Positions 9,782 to 19,266 of a stretch of DNA of 64,000 nt are shown piece after piece. A program made the translations under genes and the position numbers. A model generated the notes under the pieces. That model was given only the letters and a program-made list of their open reading frames with translations. It was not told the DNA's origin and ran no database searches. Every line of letters begins with the position of its first letter. Within the stretch, counting starts at the first letter, position 1. This DNA is from an uncultured Octadecabacter sp. GTDB lineage: Bacteria; Pseudomonadota; Alphaproteobacteria; Rhodobacterales; Rhodobacteraceae. Location: NCBI GenBank assembly GCA_937891785.1, contig CALAGN010000149.1, forward strand, positions 124,001-188,000. Reading direction: 5' to 3'.

Positions 9782-10407
9782 TGGATCGTCTCCGTATTAT
9801 TATTGCGCAAAGCAATCGCAATAGCGGCTGCGATGAGGCCCACTCCAGACCCGATGCCGAGCGATTTTCGGAATCGTGACCCAACTGCTGCGACCGGCGT
9901 TGCAGCGAAAAAACCCATCGCCAGCAGGATCACGCCGTCGATCACAAGGTAAGTAACGCCGAGGATGGCGATTTGCGGCATGATGGCGACTGTGGGGTCG
10001 ATGAACTGCGGAAAGAGCGCGGCAAAGAAAACGACGGCGTAGGGATTGGCAGCAGAGGTCATGAATCCGCGTCGGAAAAGCTGGCCGCTCAATGGTGCAT
10101 TGCCCATCGTGGATGGTGTGGCCGCATCGCGGATGATCCGCACGCCAATCCACACCAAGTAGGCGACGCCCATCCATTTGATCGCCAAGAATGCGCTTGC
10201 CGATAGTGCGATGATGCTGGTGAGCCCGAAACCGGCGATCACCAATTGGATGGCGTTCGCGCTAAGGTCACCTGACATGATCGGCATCGCGCGCCGCAAC
10301 CCGTGCCGCATGGCGCCGCCAATGAACAGAATCTGGCTGGGTCCGGGTGGGTGGGTAAAGAAAAGCAGTACGGCACCAAGATAGATCAGGTAGGTTTCAA
10401 GCGTCAT
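9778..10407 (-). CDS. LysE/RhtB-family exporter embedded in the soe operon
   Basis: MTLETYLIYLGAVLLFFTHPPGPSQILFIGGAMRHGLRRAM...; LysE family N-terminus, polytopic. Confidence 0.85.
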   Translation of the reverse strand: MTLETYLIYLGAVLLFFTHPPGPSQILFIGGAMRHGLRRAMPIMSGDLSANAIQLVIAGFGLTSIIALSASAFLAIKWMGVAYLVWIGVRIIRDAATPSTMGNAPLSGQLFRRGFMTSAANPYAVVFFAALFPQFIDPTVAIMPQIAILGVTYLVIDGVILLAMGFFAATPVAAVGSRFRKSLGIGSGVGLIAAAIAIALRNNNTETIQ

Positions 10408-13232
10408 TTCCCGACCTTCCAAGCAAGTGCGTCGGGTCCGTTTGGCACTGGCGCGTTTTGCGCGGGCGTGACGGGTTGGCTCTCGGCAGGGGCGACGGAC
10501 TTTTCAATTTTTACGCGCAGGTCGAACCAAGCGGCTTGGCCGGTGATCGGGTCGCTATTGGCCCAGCGCATACCGTCGTCTTTTTCAGGCAGAAGTTCGT
10601 GGATCAGGTGGTTCAGCAGAAAGCCCTTGGTGGCTTCGGGTGCATCGTTCGAGAGCGCCCACGCGCCTTTGCGTTTGCCGATCGCGTTCCATGTCCAGAC
10701 GGTGTTTTCATTTAGCGCGGCCATGTGGGCCACGGGCACGGTAATTTCGCCTGTAGGCGATGTGACGCGGGCCCAGTCGCCATCGGTAAAGCCGTGTTGT
10801 TCCCAGATTTTGGTAGGCACATAGAGCGGGTTATGCCCGTGCAATTGCCGCAGCCACGCGTTCTGGCTGCCCCATGAATGATACATCGCCATCGGGCGTT
10901 GCGTGAGCGCGTGCACGTTGAATTCGACGGGGTCGCTGGTGGCATCGCTCATCGGGGCATACCAGAATGGCAGCGGGTCCATCAGCACCTTTGTCCGCTC
11001 GCGTAGGTGCTTGGGCGGTTGGACGGGGCCGTGCCCTTCGGCTGCCAGTTGGAAGCGCCGCATCGGTTCGACGTAGAGCTGAAAAATGTAGGGTTGTGGG
11101 CTGTCATAGAAGCCTTTTTTCACGGCCCAATCTTGGTAGGCTTTTGAGAAAGGCTTGTAGAAGGAAGCCGCCTTGGGGAGGTGTTCCATCCAGAAGCCGC
11201 CGTTGGCGATATAGCTATCAAGCTGCGCTTCGTTGGCGTCGCCGCGCCCGTGTTGCGTGCCTGTATCGCCCATGCGCCAGCCTGCCAGTGGTCCGATACC
11301 GGGGCGGCGGATGTGGTTGGTGATGTAGTCGGCGTAATCGGCGTATTTCTGGGAGCCGTCGTCATTCACGAAGCCGGGCAGGCCAAGCCGCGCACCAAGA
11401 TCGCAAAGCGCTGATTGGAAACCTTTGACGTCGCGATCAGGTTCCACCACGGGCCAGCGGATGGCATCGGCGACGGCGTCGGCCTCGCAGATCGGGCGAT
11501 CCAGCAGGCTGATACAATCGTGGCGTTCCAGGTAGGTTGTGTCGGGCAGGATCAGGTCAGCAAAGGCTACCATCTCTGACGAATAGGCATCGGAATAGAT
11601 GATGTGCGGGATCACGTAGTCGCCATTTTCATCCTTGTCGCGCAGCATGTCCATGACGCCCGAGGTGTTCATCGACGAGTTCCACGACATATTCGCCATA
11701 TACATAAATAGCGTGTCGATTTTGTAGGGGTCGCCCGCATGTGCGTTGCTGATGACCATATGCATCAGCCCGTGCACCGACATCGGGTTTTCCCATGTGA
11801 AGGCTTTGTCGATCCGGCTGGCCGTGCCATCGAGTTGCAGGCACAGGTCTTCGGGGCCTTGCGGATAGCCGAGGTGTGGGCCGTCGAGCGCCTGACCAGC
11901 CTTATAGCCGTGATGCGGTTTGGGGTGGGCAGTGGCGGGTTTCGGATAGGGCGGTTTGAAACGCATGCCGCCAGGGGTTTCTACCGATCCAAGGATGATT
12001 TGCAAGGTGTGCAAAGCCCGGCAAGTTTGGAAGCCGTTGGAATGGGCCGATATCCCGCGCATGGCGTGAAAGCTGACCGGGCGGCCGATCATTTTCGGGT
12101 GCACTTTGCCGCGAAAATCGGTCCATTCCTGATCGACTTCAATGGCTTCGTCAAAGGCCACGCGCGCCAGATCGGCGGCGATGGCGCGGATGCGCTCCGC
12201 CGCGATACCAGTGCGATCCGCGACTTTGTTGGGGGCATAAGTCGGGTCCATGAAACGCTCGGCCATCTTGTGGAACGCGGGGGCGTGGGTGACGCCGGCG
12301 CGGCGGTATGTACCATTCAGATCAGGTTCGACGCCTGCGCCGTTCCATGGGGCAAGGTGGCCTGTGCGCCGGTCGATGACTTGGGGATTGCCATCGTCGT
12401 CACGCAGGAAAAGGCCGCATTGGTCGGACTTGGGGTCGCCGTTCAACAGTACAGATGCGTTGGTGAAATGGGCGAGGTAATCAAGGTCGATCTTGCCGGC
12501 GCGGAACAGCTCATAAATCAGCGCCATGATGAACAGCCCGTCGGTGCCCGGCGTGATGCCGACCCAATCATCGGCGACGGCGTTATAGCCGGACCTGATC
12601 GGGTTGACGCCGATCATGCGCGCGCCGCGTTCTTTGACCTTGGCGATGCCCATTTTGATCGGGTTGGAGTCGTGGTCTTCGGCCACGCCGAACAGCATGA
12701 ACAGTTTGGTGCGGTCCCAGTCGGGTTGGCCGAATTCCCAGAACGCACCGCCCATGGTATAGATGCCCGCGGCGGCCATGTTCACAGAACAAAACCCGCC
12801 GTGTGCGGCGTAATTGGGGGTGCCGAACCCTTGTGCCCAGAAAGACGTGAAGGACTGTGATTGATCGCGGCCCGTAAAAAACGCCAGCTTTTCGGGGGCG
12901 GTTTCGCGCAAGGGGCGCAGCCAGCCTTCCGCGATGTCGTAAGCTTCGGCCCATTCGATTTCTTCGAACTTGCCTTCGCCGCGTTCGCCGACCCGTTTCA
13001 GGGGCTTGCGCAGACGGGATGGCGCGTTGTGCTGCATGATGCCAGCGGAGCCTTTGGCGCAAAGCACGCCTCGATTGACCGGGTGGTCCTTGTTGCCTTC
13101 GATATAGGCGACTTTCCCGCCCTTCATGTGCACGTTGATCCCGCATCGGCAGGCGCACATATAGCAGGTGGTCTTGCGGATCTCGTCGCTCACGAATGGT
13201 GAGGTATCAAATTCTGGCTGATCCTTTGGCAT
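10404..13232 (-). CDS. soeA: molybdopterin oxidoreductase catalytic subunit; probable sulfite dehydrogenase SoeA
   Basis: CYMCACRCGINVHMKGGKVAYIEGNKDHPVNRGVLCAKG FS0 cluster; no Tat leader; SD-like GGAGGG before ATG at 13232. Confidence 0.8.
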   Translation of the reverse strand: MPKDQPEFDTSPFVSDEIRKTTCYMCACRCGINVHMKGGKVAYIEGNKDHPVNRGVLCAKGSAGIMQHNAPSRLRKPLKRVGERGEGKFEEIEWAEAYDIAEGWLRPLRETAPEKLAFFTGRDQSQSFTSFWAQGFGTPNYAAHGGFCSVNMAAAGIYTMGGAFWEFGQPDWDRTKLFMLFGVAEDHDSNPIKMGIAKVKERGARMIGVNPIRSGYNAVADDWVGITPGTDGLFIMALIYELFRAGKIDLDYLAHFTNASVLLNGDPKSDQCGLFLRDDDGNPQVIDRRTGHLAPWNGAGVEPDLNGTYRRAGVTHAPAFHKMAERFMDPTYAPNKVADRTGIAAERIRAIAADLARVAFDEAIEVDQEWTDFRGKVHPKMIGRPVSFHAMRGISAHSNGFQTCRALHTLQIILGSVETPGGMRFKPPYPKPATAHPKPHHGYKAGQALDGPHLGYPQGPEDLCLQLDGTASRIDKAFTWENPMSVHGLMHMVISNAHAGDPYKIDTLFMYMANMSWNSSMNTSGVMDMLRDKDENGDYVIPHIIYSDAYSSEMVAFADLILPDTTYLERHDCISLLDRPICEADAVADAIRWPVVEPDRDVKGFQSALCDLGARLGLPGFVNDDGSQKYADYADYITNHIRRPGIGPLAGWRMGDTGTQHGRGDANEAQLDSYIANGGFWMEHLPKAASFYKPFSKAYQDWAVKKGFYDSPQPYIFQLYVEPMRRFQLAAEGHGPVQPPKHLRERTKVLMDPLPFWYAPMSDATSDPVEFNVHALTQRPMAMYHSWGSQNAWLRQLHGHNPLYVPTKIWEQHGFTDGDWARVTSPTGEITVPVAHMAALNENTVWTWNAIGKRKGAWALSNDAPEATKGFLLNHLIHELLPEKDDGMRWANSDPITGQAAWFDLRVKIEKSVAPAESQPVTPAQNAPVPNGPDALAWKVGK

Positions 13233-13280
13233 TGGTTTCGTCCCTCCGTTTATCAAACGTATATCAATTGGCGCGGGATT

Positions 13281-14414
13281 CTAGCGGTCATTCATCGGTG
13301 TATAGGCCCGCATATCAGGCCCGTTATAAAGCGTGAGCGGGCGGATCAGGATGTTGTTACGCCGCTGATCGAGGCACTGGATCACCCAGCCGGGCATGCG
13401 GCCAATTGCAAAGATAGGCACGTAAAGGTCCATCGGAATTTCGTGCAGTTGGGAGATCACGCCGGAATAAAAGTCGACGTTCACGTTCAACCCGTGGCGC
13501 GCGTAGGGCTGCATGGCTTCGACCACGGCTTGCAGGATTTCATACCATTCGGGCGCGCCCATTTCTTGGCCCAGTTTGCGCACGCCGTCGCGCATGTGGC
13601 GCGCGCGCGGGTCTTCGGCGCGGTAAACGCGGTGGCCGAAGCCTGTGACGGCTTCGCGGTTGGCGCGCTTGGCTTTGACGTAAGCGGCGGCGTTGTCGGG
13701 CGTGCCAATCTCGGTGACCATCTTCATTACGTCTTCGGCTGCACCGCCGTGGGCGGGACCAGCAAGGGTGGCAAGTGCTGTGGTGATCGCCCCGTGGATA
13801 TTGGCTTCGGTTCCCACGGTCACGCGGGCGGCGAAACTGCTCGCGTTAGAGCCATGTTCGGCGTGCAGGATGAAATCCACGTCGGCCAAACGGGCGGCAT
13901 CGGCAGAGGGTTTTTCGCCCTTGAGCATCCAGAGCCAGTTGGCGGCATGGGGCAGATCGGGGTCGGGCCCGACGGGCGCGCGGCCTTGCCGGATTGCATG
14001 GTGCGCGGCAATGATTGTCGGGACTTGGGCAGTGAGGCGCAGGCCATTGCGCAGGAAGCCGTCTTCGGATGCGTCGTCGCTGTCGGGGTCAAGTGCTGCG
14101 AGGGCGGACACACAAGTGCGGAGCACGTCCATCGGATGGCCGTCTTTGATCGTGGCGATCAGCGCGTGCAGTGCATCGGGAATGGCGCGGCTGGCGCGCA
14201 GGATCGCGTCAAAATCGGCTAGTTGCGCGGTGGTTGGCAGGTCGCCGTGGATCAGCAGATACGACGTTTCCTCGAATGTGGATTGCTGTGCAAGGTCGTG
14301 GATGGAATAGCCACGGTAGCTAAGCTCGCCCTTTGCGCCATCAATGTGACTGACGCTTGATCGTTCAAAATACACGCCCTTAAGGCCACGGTTGATCTTG
14401 ACGGTGTCGGTCAT
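13281..14414 (-). CDS. citrate synthase / 2-methylcitrate synthase family
   Basis: MTDTVKINRGLKGVYFERSSVSHIDGAKGELSYRGYSI...; GFGHRVYRAEDPRA, AHGG, RPLTLY motifs. The track's 716-aa ORF is an upstream extension. Confidence 0.9.
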   Translation of the reverse strand: MTDTVKINRGLKGVYFERSSVSHIDGAKGELSYRGYSIHDLAQQSTFEETSYLLIHGDLPTTAQLADFDAILRASRAIPDALHALIATIKDGHPMDVLRTCVSALAALDPDSDDASEDGFLRNGLRLTAQVPTIIAAHHAIRQGRAPVGPDPDLPHAANWLWMLKGEKPSADAARLADVDFILHAEHGSNASSFAARVTVGTEANIHGAITTALATLAGPAHGGAAEDVMKMVTEIGTPDNAAAYVKAKRANREAVTGFGHRVYRAEDPRARHMRDGVRKLGQEMGAPEWYEILQAVVEAMQPYARHGLNVNVDFYSGVISQLHEIPMDLYVPIFAIGRMPGWVIQCLDQRRNNILIRPLTLYNGPDMRAYTPMNDR

Positions 14415-15299
14415 ATGAAGGCTCCTGTGAGGGACATGGAGGGCGCGATGGGCATCTTGGACAATTTGAAAGACGCAGCACGGGCGAAACAGGCACGCGT
14501 GGTGTTTCCCGAAAGCGATGACCCGCGCGTCGCCGCCGCGATGGCGCGGCTGGCGGATGAGGGGTTGTGCGTGCCTGTGGGGCTGGCGGACGTAAGTGCT
14601 GCACAGGTCGCGGCACTGGTCACGGGGCGTGGCGTAAAAGAAACCCTCGCGCGGCGCATGTTGGGTAAGCCGTTGATCCGCGCCGCAGCGATGGTTGCCG
14701 CGGGCGAGGCCGATGTGATGGTCGCGGGGGCCGATGCGCCGACCCGCCGCGTGATCGAGGCGGCGGGGCTGGCGATTGGGCTGGCTGACGGGGTGACGCT
14801 GCCCTCGTCGTTTTTCCTGATGGTATTTCCGAACGGGCGGGCGATGGTCTGGGCTGATTGCGCGGTGAATGTGGCACCTGACGCGGATGGATTGGCGGCA
14901 ATTGCGCGGGCCTCGGCGGTGACGGGCCGTGCGTTGCTGGGCGATGCGCGCGTGGCGCTGCTGTCGTATTCGAGCGGGTCCAGTGGTGCAGGTGATAGCG
15001 TTGATGCGGTGCGCGCGGCGGCAGAAGCGACTGGATTTAACGGACCACTGCAGGCCGACGCGGCGTTGAACGCCGCGATTGCGGCGACCAAAGGCGTGCA
15101 AGGCGGTGACGCAAATGTGCTGGTATTCCCATCGCTTGATGCAGGCAATATCGCATACAAATTGGCGCAGGAATTGGCGGGCGCGCAGGCGTTGGGGCCC
15201 ATCTTGCAGGGCTTCGCGGCCCCTGTTTGTGACCTGAGCCGTGGTGCCAGCGTCGACGATATTGTTGCGGCCACAGCCGTTACGGTGGCGCTGGCATAG
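14415..15299 (+). CDS. phosphate acetyltransferase, Pta C-terminal-domain type (PTA_PTB)
   Basis: MGILDNLKDAARAKQARVVFPESDDPRV..., LPSSFFLMVF, QADAALNAAIAA, NVLVFPSLDAGNIAYK. True start may be 14439 or 14451. Confidence 0.88.
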   Translation: MKAPVRDMEGAMGILDNLKDAARAKQARVVFPESDDPRVAAAMARLADEGLCVPVGLADVSAAQVAALVTGRGVKETLARRMLGKPLIRAAAMVAAGEADVMVAGADAPTRRVIEAAGLAIGLADGVTLPSSFFLMVFPNGRAMVWADCAVNVAPDADGLAAIARASAVTGRALLGDARVALLSYSSGSSGAGDSVDAVRAAAEATGFNGPLQADAALNAAIAATKGVQGGDANVLVFPSLDAGNIAYKLAQELAGAQALGPILQGFAAPVCDLSRGASVDDIVAATAVTVALA

Positions 15300-15300
15300 G

Positions 15301-16356
15301 TCATAGCAGGCTTGTCGCGTCGATGGCGATCTGGCGCTCTTCGTCGGCGGGGATGATGTGGGTTGGCACGTCGCCGAGCCACGCCAGTCGCGCCATGATC
15401 CTGTCGCGGATCGGGGCGGAATTTTCACCAATCCCGCCGGTAAAGCCGATCCCGTCGACGCCTTCCATCACGGCAATCAGGCTGCCTGCCTGATGCACGA
15501 CCGACCAGATGAAATGATCGACGGCGAATTGCGCGGCATCTGACGGGTCAGCGAGCAGCGTGCGCATATCGGCGGACGTGCCGGAAAGGCCGAGCAGGCC
15601 GCTTTCGTTGTTGAGAAGATGTGTTGCTGCCTCGAGCCCCAACTCCTGCGCGATGCGCAGTACGGCCATGCCATCAATGTCCCCTGTGCGGGTTGCCATC
15701 GTCGGGCCGGACAGGGGGGAATAACCCATGCTTGTCGCAAGCGATTTGCCCTGCTTGATCGCGCAAAGACTGACACCTGCGCCAAGGTGCAGGGCCAGCA
15801 AGCGGGGCGGCACGGCATCACCAAATTGCCGGACCATGCCCGCGTATGACAACCCGTGAAACCCGTATCGCTGGATGCCCGCGTCGCGCTGGGCTTTGGG
15901 TAGGGCATAGGCAGTTGCGACCTCGGGTTGGGTCGCGTGAAAGGCCGTGTCGAAACTAGCAAATTGCGGGACATCTGGCAGTTGCGCCGTGACGGCGGCG
16001 ATGCCTGCAAGGGCGGGCGGATTGTGCAAAGGCGCAAGCGGGATCATTGCGTTGATCTGGGCGATTGTTTCGTCGGTGATGCGGCAGGGTGCTGTCAAAC
16101 GACGCCCACCATGCACGACGCGGTGCGCGGCCGAGGTGATTTGATCCAGCGGAATGCCGCGTGCGACAAGACAATCAAGGAGGTGGTCAAGCGCGTCGGC
16201 ATGATCTGTGCTGATCACGTCCGATTTGTCATCGCCCAGCGTCATTCGCCCTGCATGGCCGACACCGGTGATGTTGCCTTGGATCACAAGGTTCAGGGCC
16301 GCGTCAAACACCGCGATCTTGATCGACGATGATCCGGTATTGAGGACCAGCATCAT
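15301..16356 (-). CDS. ackA: acetate/propionate kinase
   Basis: MMLVLNTGSSSIKIAVF; HRVVHGG; FDTAFH; GYSPLSGPTMATRTGDID; GFTGGIGEN. Confidence 0.93.
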   Translation of the reverse strand: MMLVLNTGSSSIKIAVFDAALNLVIQGNITGVGHAGRMTLGDDKSDVISTDHADALDHLLDCLVARGIPLDQITSAAHRVVHGGRRLTAPCRITDETIAQINAMIPLAPLHNPPALAGIAAVTAQLPDVPQFASFDTAFHATQPEVATAYALPKAQRDAGIQRYGFHGLSYAGMVRQFGDAVPPRLLALHLGAGVSLCAIKQGKSLATSMGYSPLSGPTMATRTGDIDGMAVLRIAQELGLEAATHLLNNESGLLGLSGTSADMRTLLADPSDAAQFAVDHFIWSVVHQAGSLIAVMEGVDGIGFTGGIGENSAPIRDRIMARLAWLGDVPTHIIPADEERQIAIDATSLL

Positions 16357-17291
16357 GCCCGCGCACCTGCGGCGATCACGCCAAGGGCGGCGGATGCGAT
16401 CCGTGCGGGGGCTTGTTGGCTGCGCGAGGTGAGCAGGATCGGGACTTTGGCCCCAAGGACGATCCCAGCCGCACAACATCCCATGCCAAGCACCATCAGC
16501 TTGAACAGCGCGTTGCCGGTGGTGATATTGGGCGAAACGATGATGTCAGCGTCACCCGCAACGGGGCTGTCGTAGCCTTTAATGGTGGCGGCCTCATGCG
16601 ATAGGATCAGGTCCATAGCGATGGGACCAGCGACGATGGCTTGGGGCAAGTGGGTGCGGGCCCATGCGGCGATTTCTGCGCTTTCCATCGTGTTTTGCAC
16701 CGAGGGGATCGGGTCTTCGGTGGGGGCAAGCAGCGCCGCTTTGGGGCGTTCAATGCCAAGTGTTTGCGCCAGTTGCACGGCCAGTGTCAGGCAGGCCTGA
16801 CGGGTTTGCACATCGGGATCGACATTGAGCGCACCATCGGTGAGCAGCAGGGGGCGGTCGCTATGCGGTGTGGTGATGTGAAACACATGACCGCAGCGCG
16901 TCCCTTTTTCGCGTAGGCCCGCCGAGGACGGCAAGAGGCCCTTGAGGAAAGTAGAGGTGTGCACCTGACCTTTCATGATCGCATCGGCATCGCCGATCCG
17001 GGCAAGCTCGGCGGCTTTGACAGCCGCTTGGGCATGGGGCGCGTGGATCAGGCGCAACTGGCTGATGTCGAAATCCAGCACTTCGGCGGCGGCGCGGATT
17101 TTCGTTTCATCGCCGATCAGGATTGGTTCGGCGAGGCCAGCCCGGGCAGCTTCGCGGATGCCGATCAGCGGATTTTCGGCACCCGCGTTCACCAATGCCA
17201 CACGCGGCACAGGCAGGCTGCGGGCCTGATCAAGCAGGCGTTGCGGGCAGTGGGGGAGGATCGTGGAAAGGAAGGGATGTGGGGCGGGCAT
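16353..17291 (-). CDS. phosphate acetyl/butyryltransferase (second, divergent phosphotransacetylase)
   Basis: 312 aa; MKGQVHTSTFLKGLL, LLLTDGALNVDPD, SPVAGDADIIVSPNITTGNALFK. Overlaps ackA start by ATGA. Confidence 0.88.
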   Translation of the reverse strand: MPAPHPFLSTILPHCPQRLLDQARSLPVPRVALVNAGAENPLIGIREAARAGLAEPILIGDETKIRAAAEVLDFDISQLRLIHAPHAQAAVKAAELARIGDADAIMKGQVHTSTFLKGLLPSSAGLREKGTRCGHVFHITTPHSDRPLLLTDGALNVDPDVQTRQACLTLAVQLAQTLGIERPKAALLAPTEDPIPSVQNTMESAEIAAWARTHLPQAIVAGPIAMDLILSHEAATIKGYDSPVAGDADIIVSPNITTGNALFKLMVLGMGCCAAGIVLGAKVPILLTSRSQQAPARIASAALGVIAAGARA

Positions 17292-17361
17292 TGGTGTGTC
17301 CTGTTATCGAATTCAGCCCTATTTCATCAGAGGCAGGCGGGAGGGACCAGAGGCACGGGGT

Positions 17362-17396
17362 GGAGCCTCCGGCAGGAGTATTTCTGAACAGAAGAA
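17362..17396 (+). repeat. interspersed repeat copy 2 (GGAGCCTCCGGCAGGAGTATTTCTGAACAGAAGAA)
   Basis: Similar to copy at 9642; lies between xsc and pta. Confidence 0.6.
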
Positions 17397-17419
17397 TTCC
17401 GCCGGAAGCTATTTTGTCG

Positions 17420-19192
17420 TTACTGGGCGCGCATGTCGGCCTTTGAGATACCAGCTACAGAGACAGGTTTCTTCATGGCGTCACGGCGGAAGGGTTCGCC
17501 GAGTTCCTGATTGATCATCGCTTCGATCAGGGTGGTCTTGCCGTGCTTCATCTGATCCTCGATCGCAGTATTCAGGGCGGCGGTGAGTTCGTCCATTGTG
17601 CGCGCGACAACGCCTTGCAGACCGCAGGCCTGAGCGATGCCAGCGTAGGACACAGAGGTATCAAGTTCTGTGCCGACGAAGTTGTCGTCAAACCAAAGCG
17701 TCGAGTTGCGCTTTTCGGCGCCCCATTGGTAGTTGCGGAACACGATCTGCGTAATCGCGGGCCATTCACCACGTCCGATTGCGGTAAGTTCGTTGACTGA
17801 GATGCCGAATGCGCCATCACCTGCGAAACCGACGACAGGCACGGTTGGCTGACCGATTTTCGCACCAACGATCGCCGGAAGGCCATAGCCACAAGGGCCG
17901 AACAGGCCGGGAGCGAGGTATTTTCGCCCCTCGTCAAAGTCGGGGTAAGCGTTGCCGATGGCGCAGTTGTTGCCGATGTCGGAACTGATGATCGCCTCGC
18001 GCGGGAGGGCGGATTGGATCGCGCGCCATGCCATGCGGGGCGACATCCAGTCGGGTTTGTCGTTGCGAGCGCGTTCATTCCATGTGGTGCCCGGGTCATC
18101 GTCTTCGTGATCCATGCTTGAGAGTTGCTGAGCCCATGTGGATTTGGCTTTGGAGATGGTGGCCTTGCGGTCGGCCCGTCCTGCATCGCCTGCGTCGTCG
18201 GCCAGTTGGTTCAGGATGCCGCGTGCCACTTTGGCGGCGTCACCGACAATGCCGACTGTGACCTTTTTGGTGAGGCCGATCCGGTCGGGGTTGATATCGA
18301 CCTGGATGATTTTCGCATCCGTCGGCCAGTAGTCCATGCCGTAACCGGGCAAGGTGGAGAACGGGTTAAGGCGTGTGCCCAGGCAGATCACGACGTCTGC
18401 GTCTTTGATTAATTCCATGCCTGCCTTGGACCCGTTGTAGCCCAAGGGGCCAGCAAATAGCGGGTGCGAACCGGGGAAGGCGTCGTTGTGCTGATAGCCA
18501 ACGCAAACGGGTGCATCAAGGCGTTCGGCCAGCGCCATCGAGGCGGCGATGCCACCATGCGACAGCACTACGCCAGCGCCGTTCAGGATCACGGGGTTCT
18601 TGGCATTCGAGATCAGGTCAGCCGCTGCAGTGATCGAGTTCTCGCCACCCGGTGATACCTCAAATTCGACCGGATCTGGGATGTCGATATCGACGATCTG
18701 GGTCCAGTAATCGCGCGGGATGTTGATCTGCGCTGGGCCAGACAGGCGTTTGGCTTTGGCGATCACACGGGTCAGGACTTCGGCCATGCGGGATGGATCG
18801 CGGACCTCTTCCTGATAGGCGACCATGTCTTCGAACAGTTTCATCTGCTCGACTTCCTGAAAGCCGCCTTGGCCGATGGTCTTGTTGGCGGCTTGCGGTG
18901 TCACCAGCAGCAGCGGTGTGTGGTTCCAGTAGGCGGTTTTCACGGCTGTCACGAAGTTGGTGATGCCGGGGCCGTTTTGCGCAATCATCATCGACATCTT
19001 GCCGGTGGCGCGGGTGTAGCCGTCAGACATCATGCCCGCCGAGCCTTCATGGGCACAATCCCAGAACTGGATGCCAGCCTGCGGGAATAAGTCGGAAATT
19101 GGCATCATGGCCGAGCCGATGATTCCGAAGGCATGTTCGATGCCATGTTTCTGGAGCGTTTTTACGAATGCTTCTTCGGTGGTCATTTTCAT
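17420..19192 (-). CDS. xsc: sulfoacetaldehyde acetyltransferase
   Basis: 590 aa ThDP enzyme: MKMTTEEAFVKTLQKHGIEHAFGIIGSAMMPISDLFP, DCAHEGSAGMMSDGYTRATGKM, NYQWGAEKRNSTLWFDDNFVGTEL. Confidence 0.95.
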   Translation of the reverse strand: MKMTTEEAFVKTLQKHGIEHAFGIIGSAMMPISDLFPQAGIQFWDCAHEGSAGMMSDGYTRATGKMSMMIAQNGPGITNFVTAVKTAYWNHTPLLLVTPQAANKTIGQGGFQEVEQMKLFEDMVAYQEEVRDPSRMAEVLTRVIAKAKRLSGPAQINIPRDYWTQIVDIDIPDPVEFEVSPGGENSITAAADLISNAKNPVILNGAGVVLSHGGIAASMALAERLDAPVCVGYQHNDAFPGSHPLFAGPLGYNGSKAGMELIKDADVVICLGTRLNPFSTLPGYGMDYWPTDAKIIQVDINPDRIGLTKKVTVGIVGDAAKVARGILNQLADDAGDAGRADRKATISKAKSTWAQQLSSMDHEDDDPGTTWNERARNDKPDWMSPRMAWRAIQSALPREAIISSDIGNNCAIGNAYPDFDEGRKYLAPGLFGPCGYGLPAIVGAKIGQPTVPVVGFAGDGAFGISVNELTAIGRGEWPAITQIVFRNYQWGAEKRNSTLWFDDNFVGTELDTSVSYAGIAQACGLQGVVARTMDELTAALNTAIEDQMKHGKTTLIEAMINQELGEPFRRDAMKKPVSVAGISKADMRAQ

Positions 19193-19266
19193 CTGGGGAT
19201 CCTCCCTTGGGATTTCGCGCGAGACTATGAAGAGGGGCGCTGATTCAATAGGGCCAATTGATTGGA

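Noticed and set aside
8790-9884. 364-aa version of the FeS subunit beginning at 9884
   Set aside because: The N-terminal extension is translated repeat and antisense-frame sequence; ATG at 9563 in an ATGA junction fits SoeB/DmsB-type starts.
11739-12860. 373-aa plus-strand ORF antisense to soeA
   Set aside because: High-GC shadow ORF; the translated sequence has no recognisable domain and mirrors soeA codon structure.
13281-15431. 716-aa minus-strand ORF and its 323-aa neighbour (14411-15382)
   Set aside because: The N-terminal ~340 residues are the antisense of the + strand phosphotransacetylase; low-complexity, Arg/Ala-rich. Only the C-terminal citrate synthase part is real.
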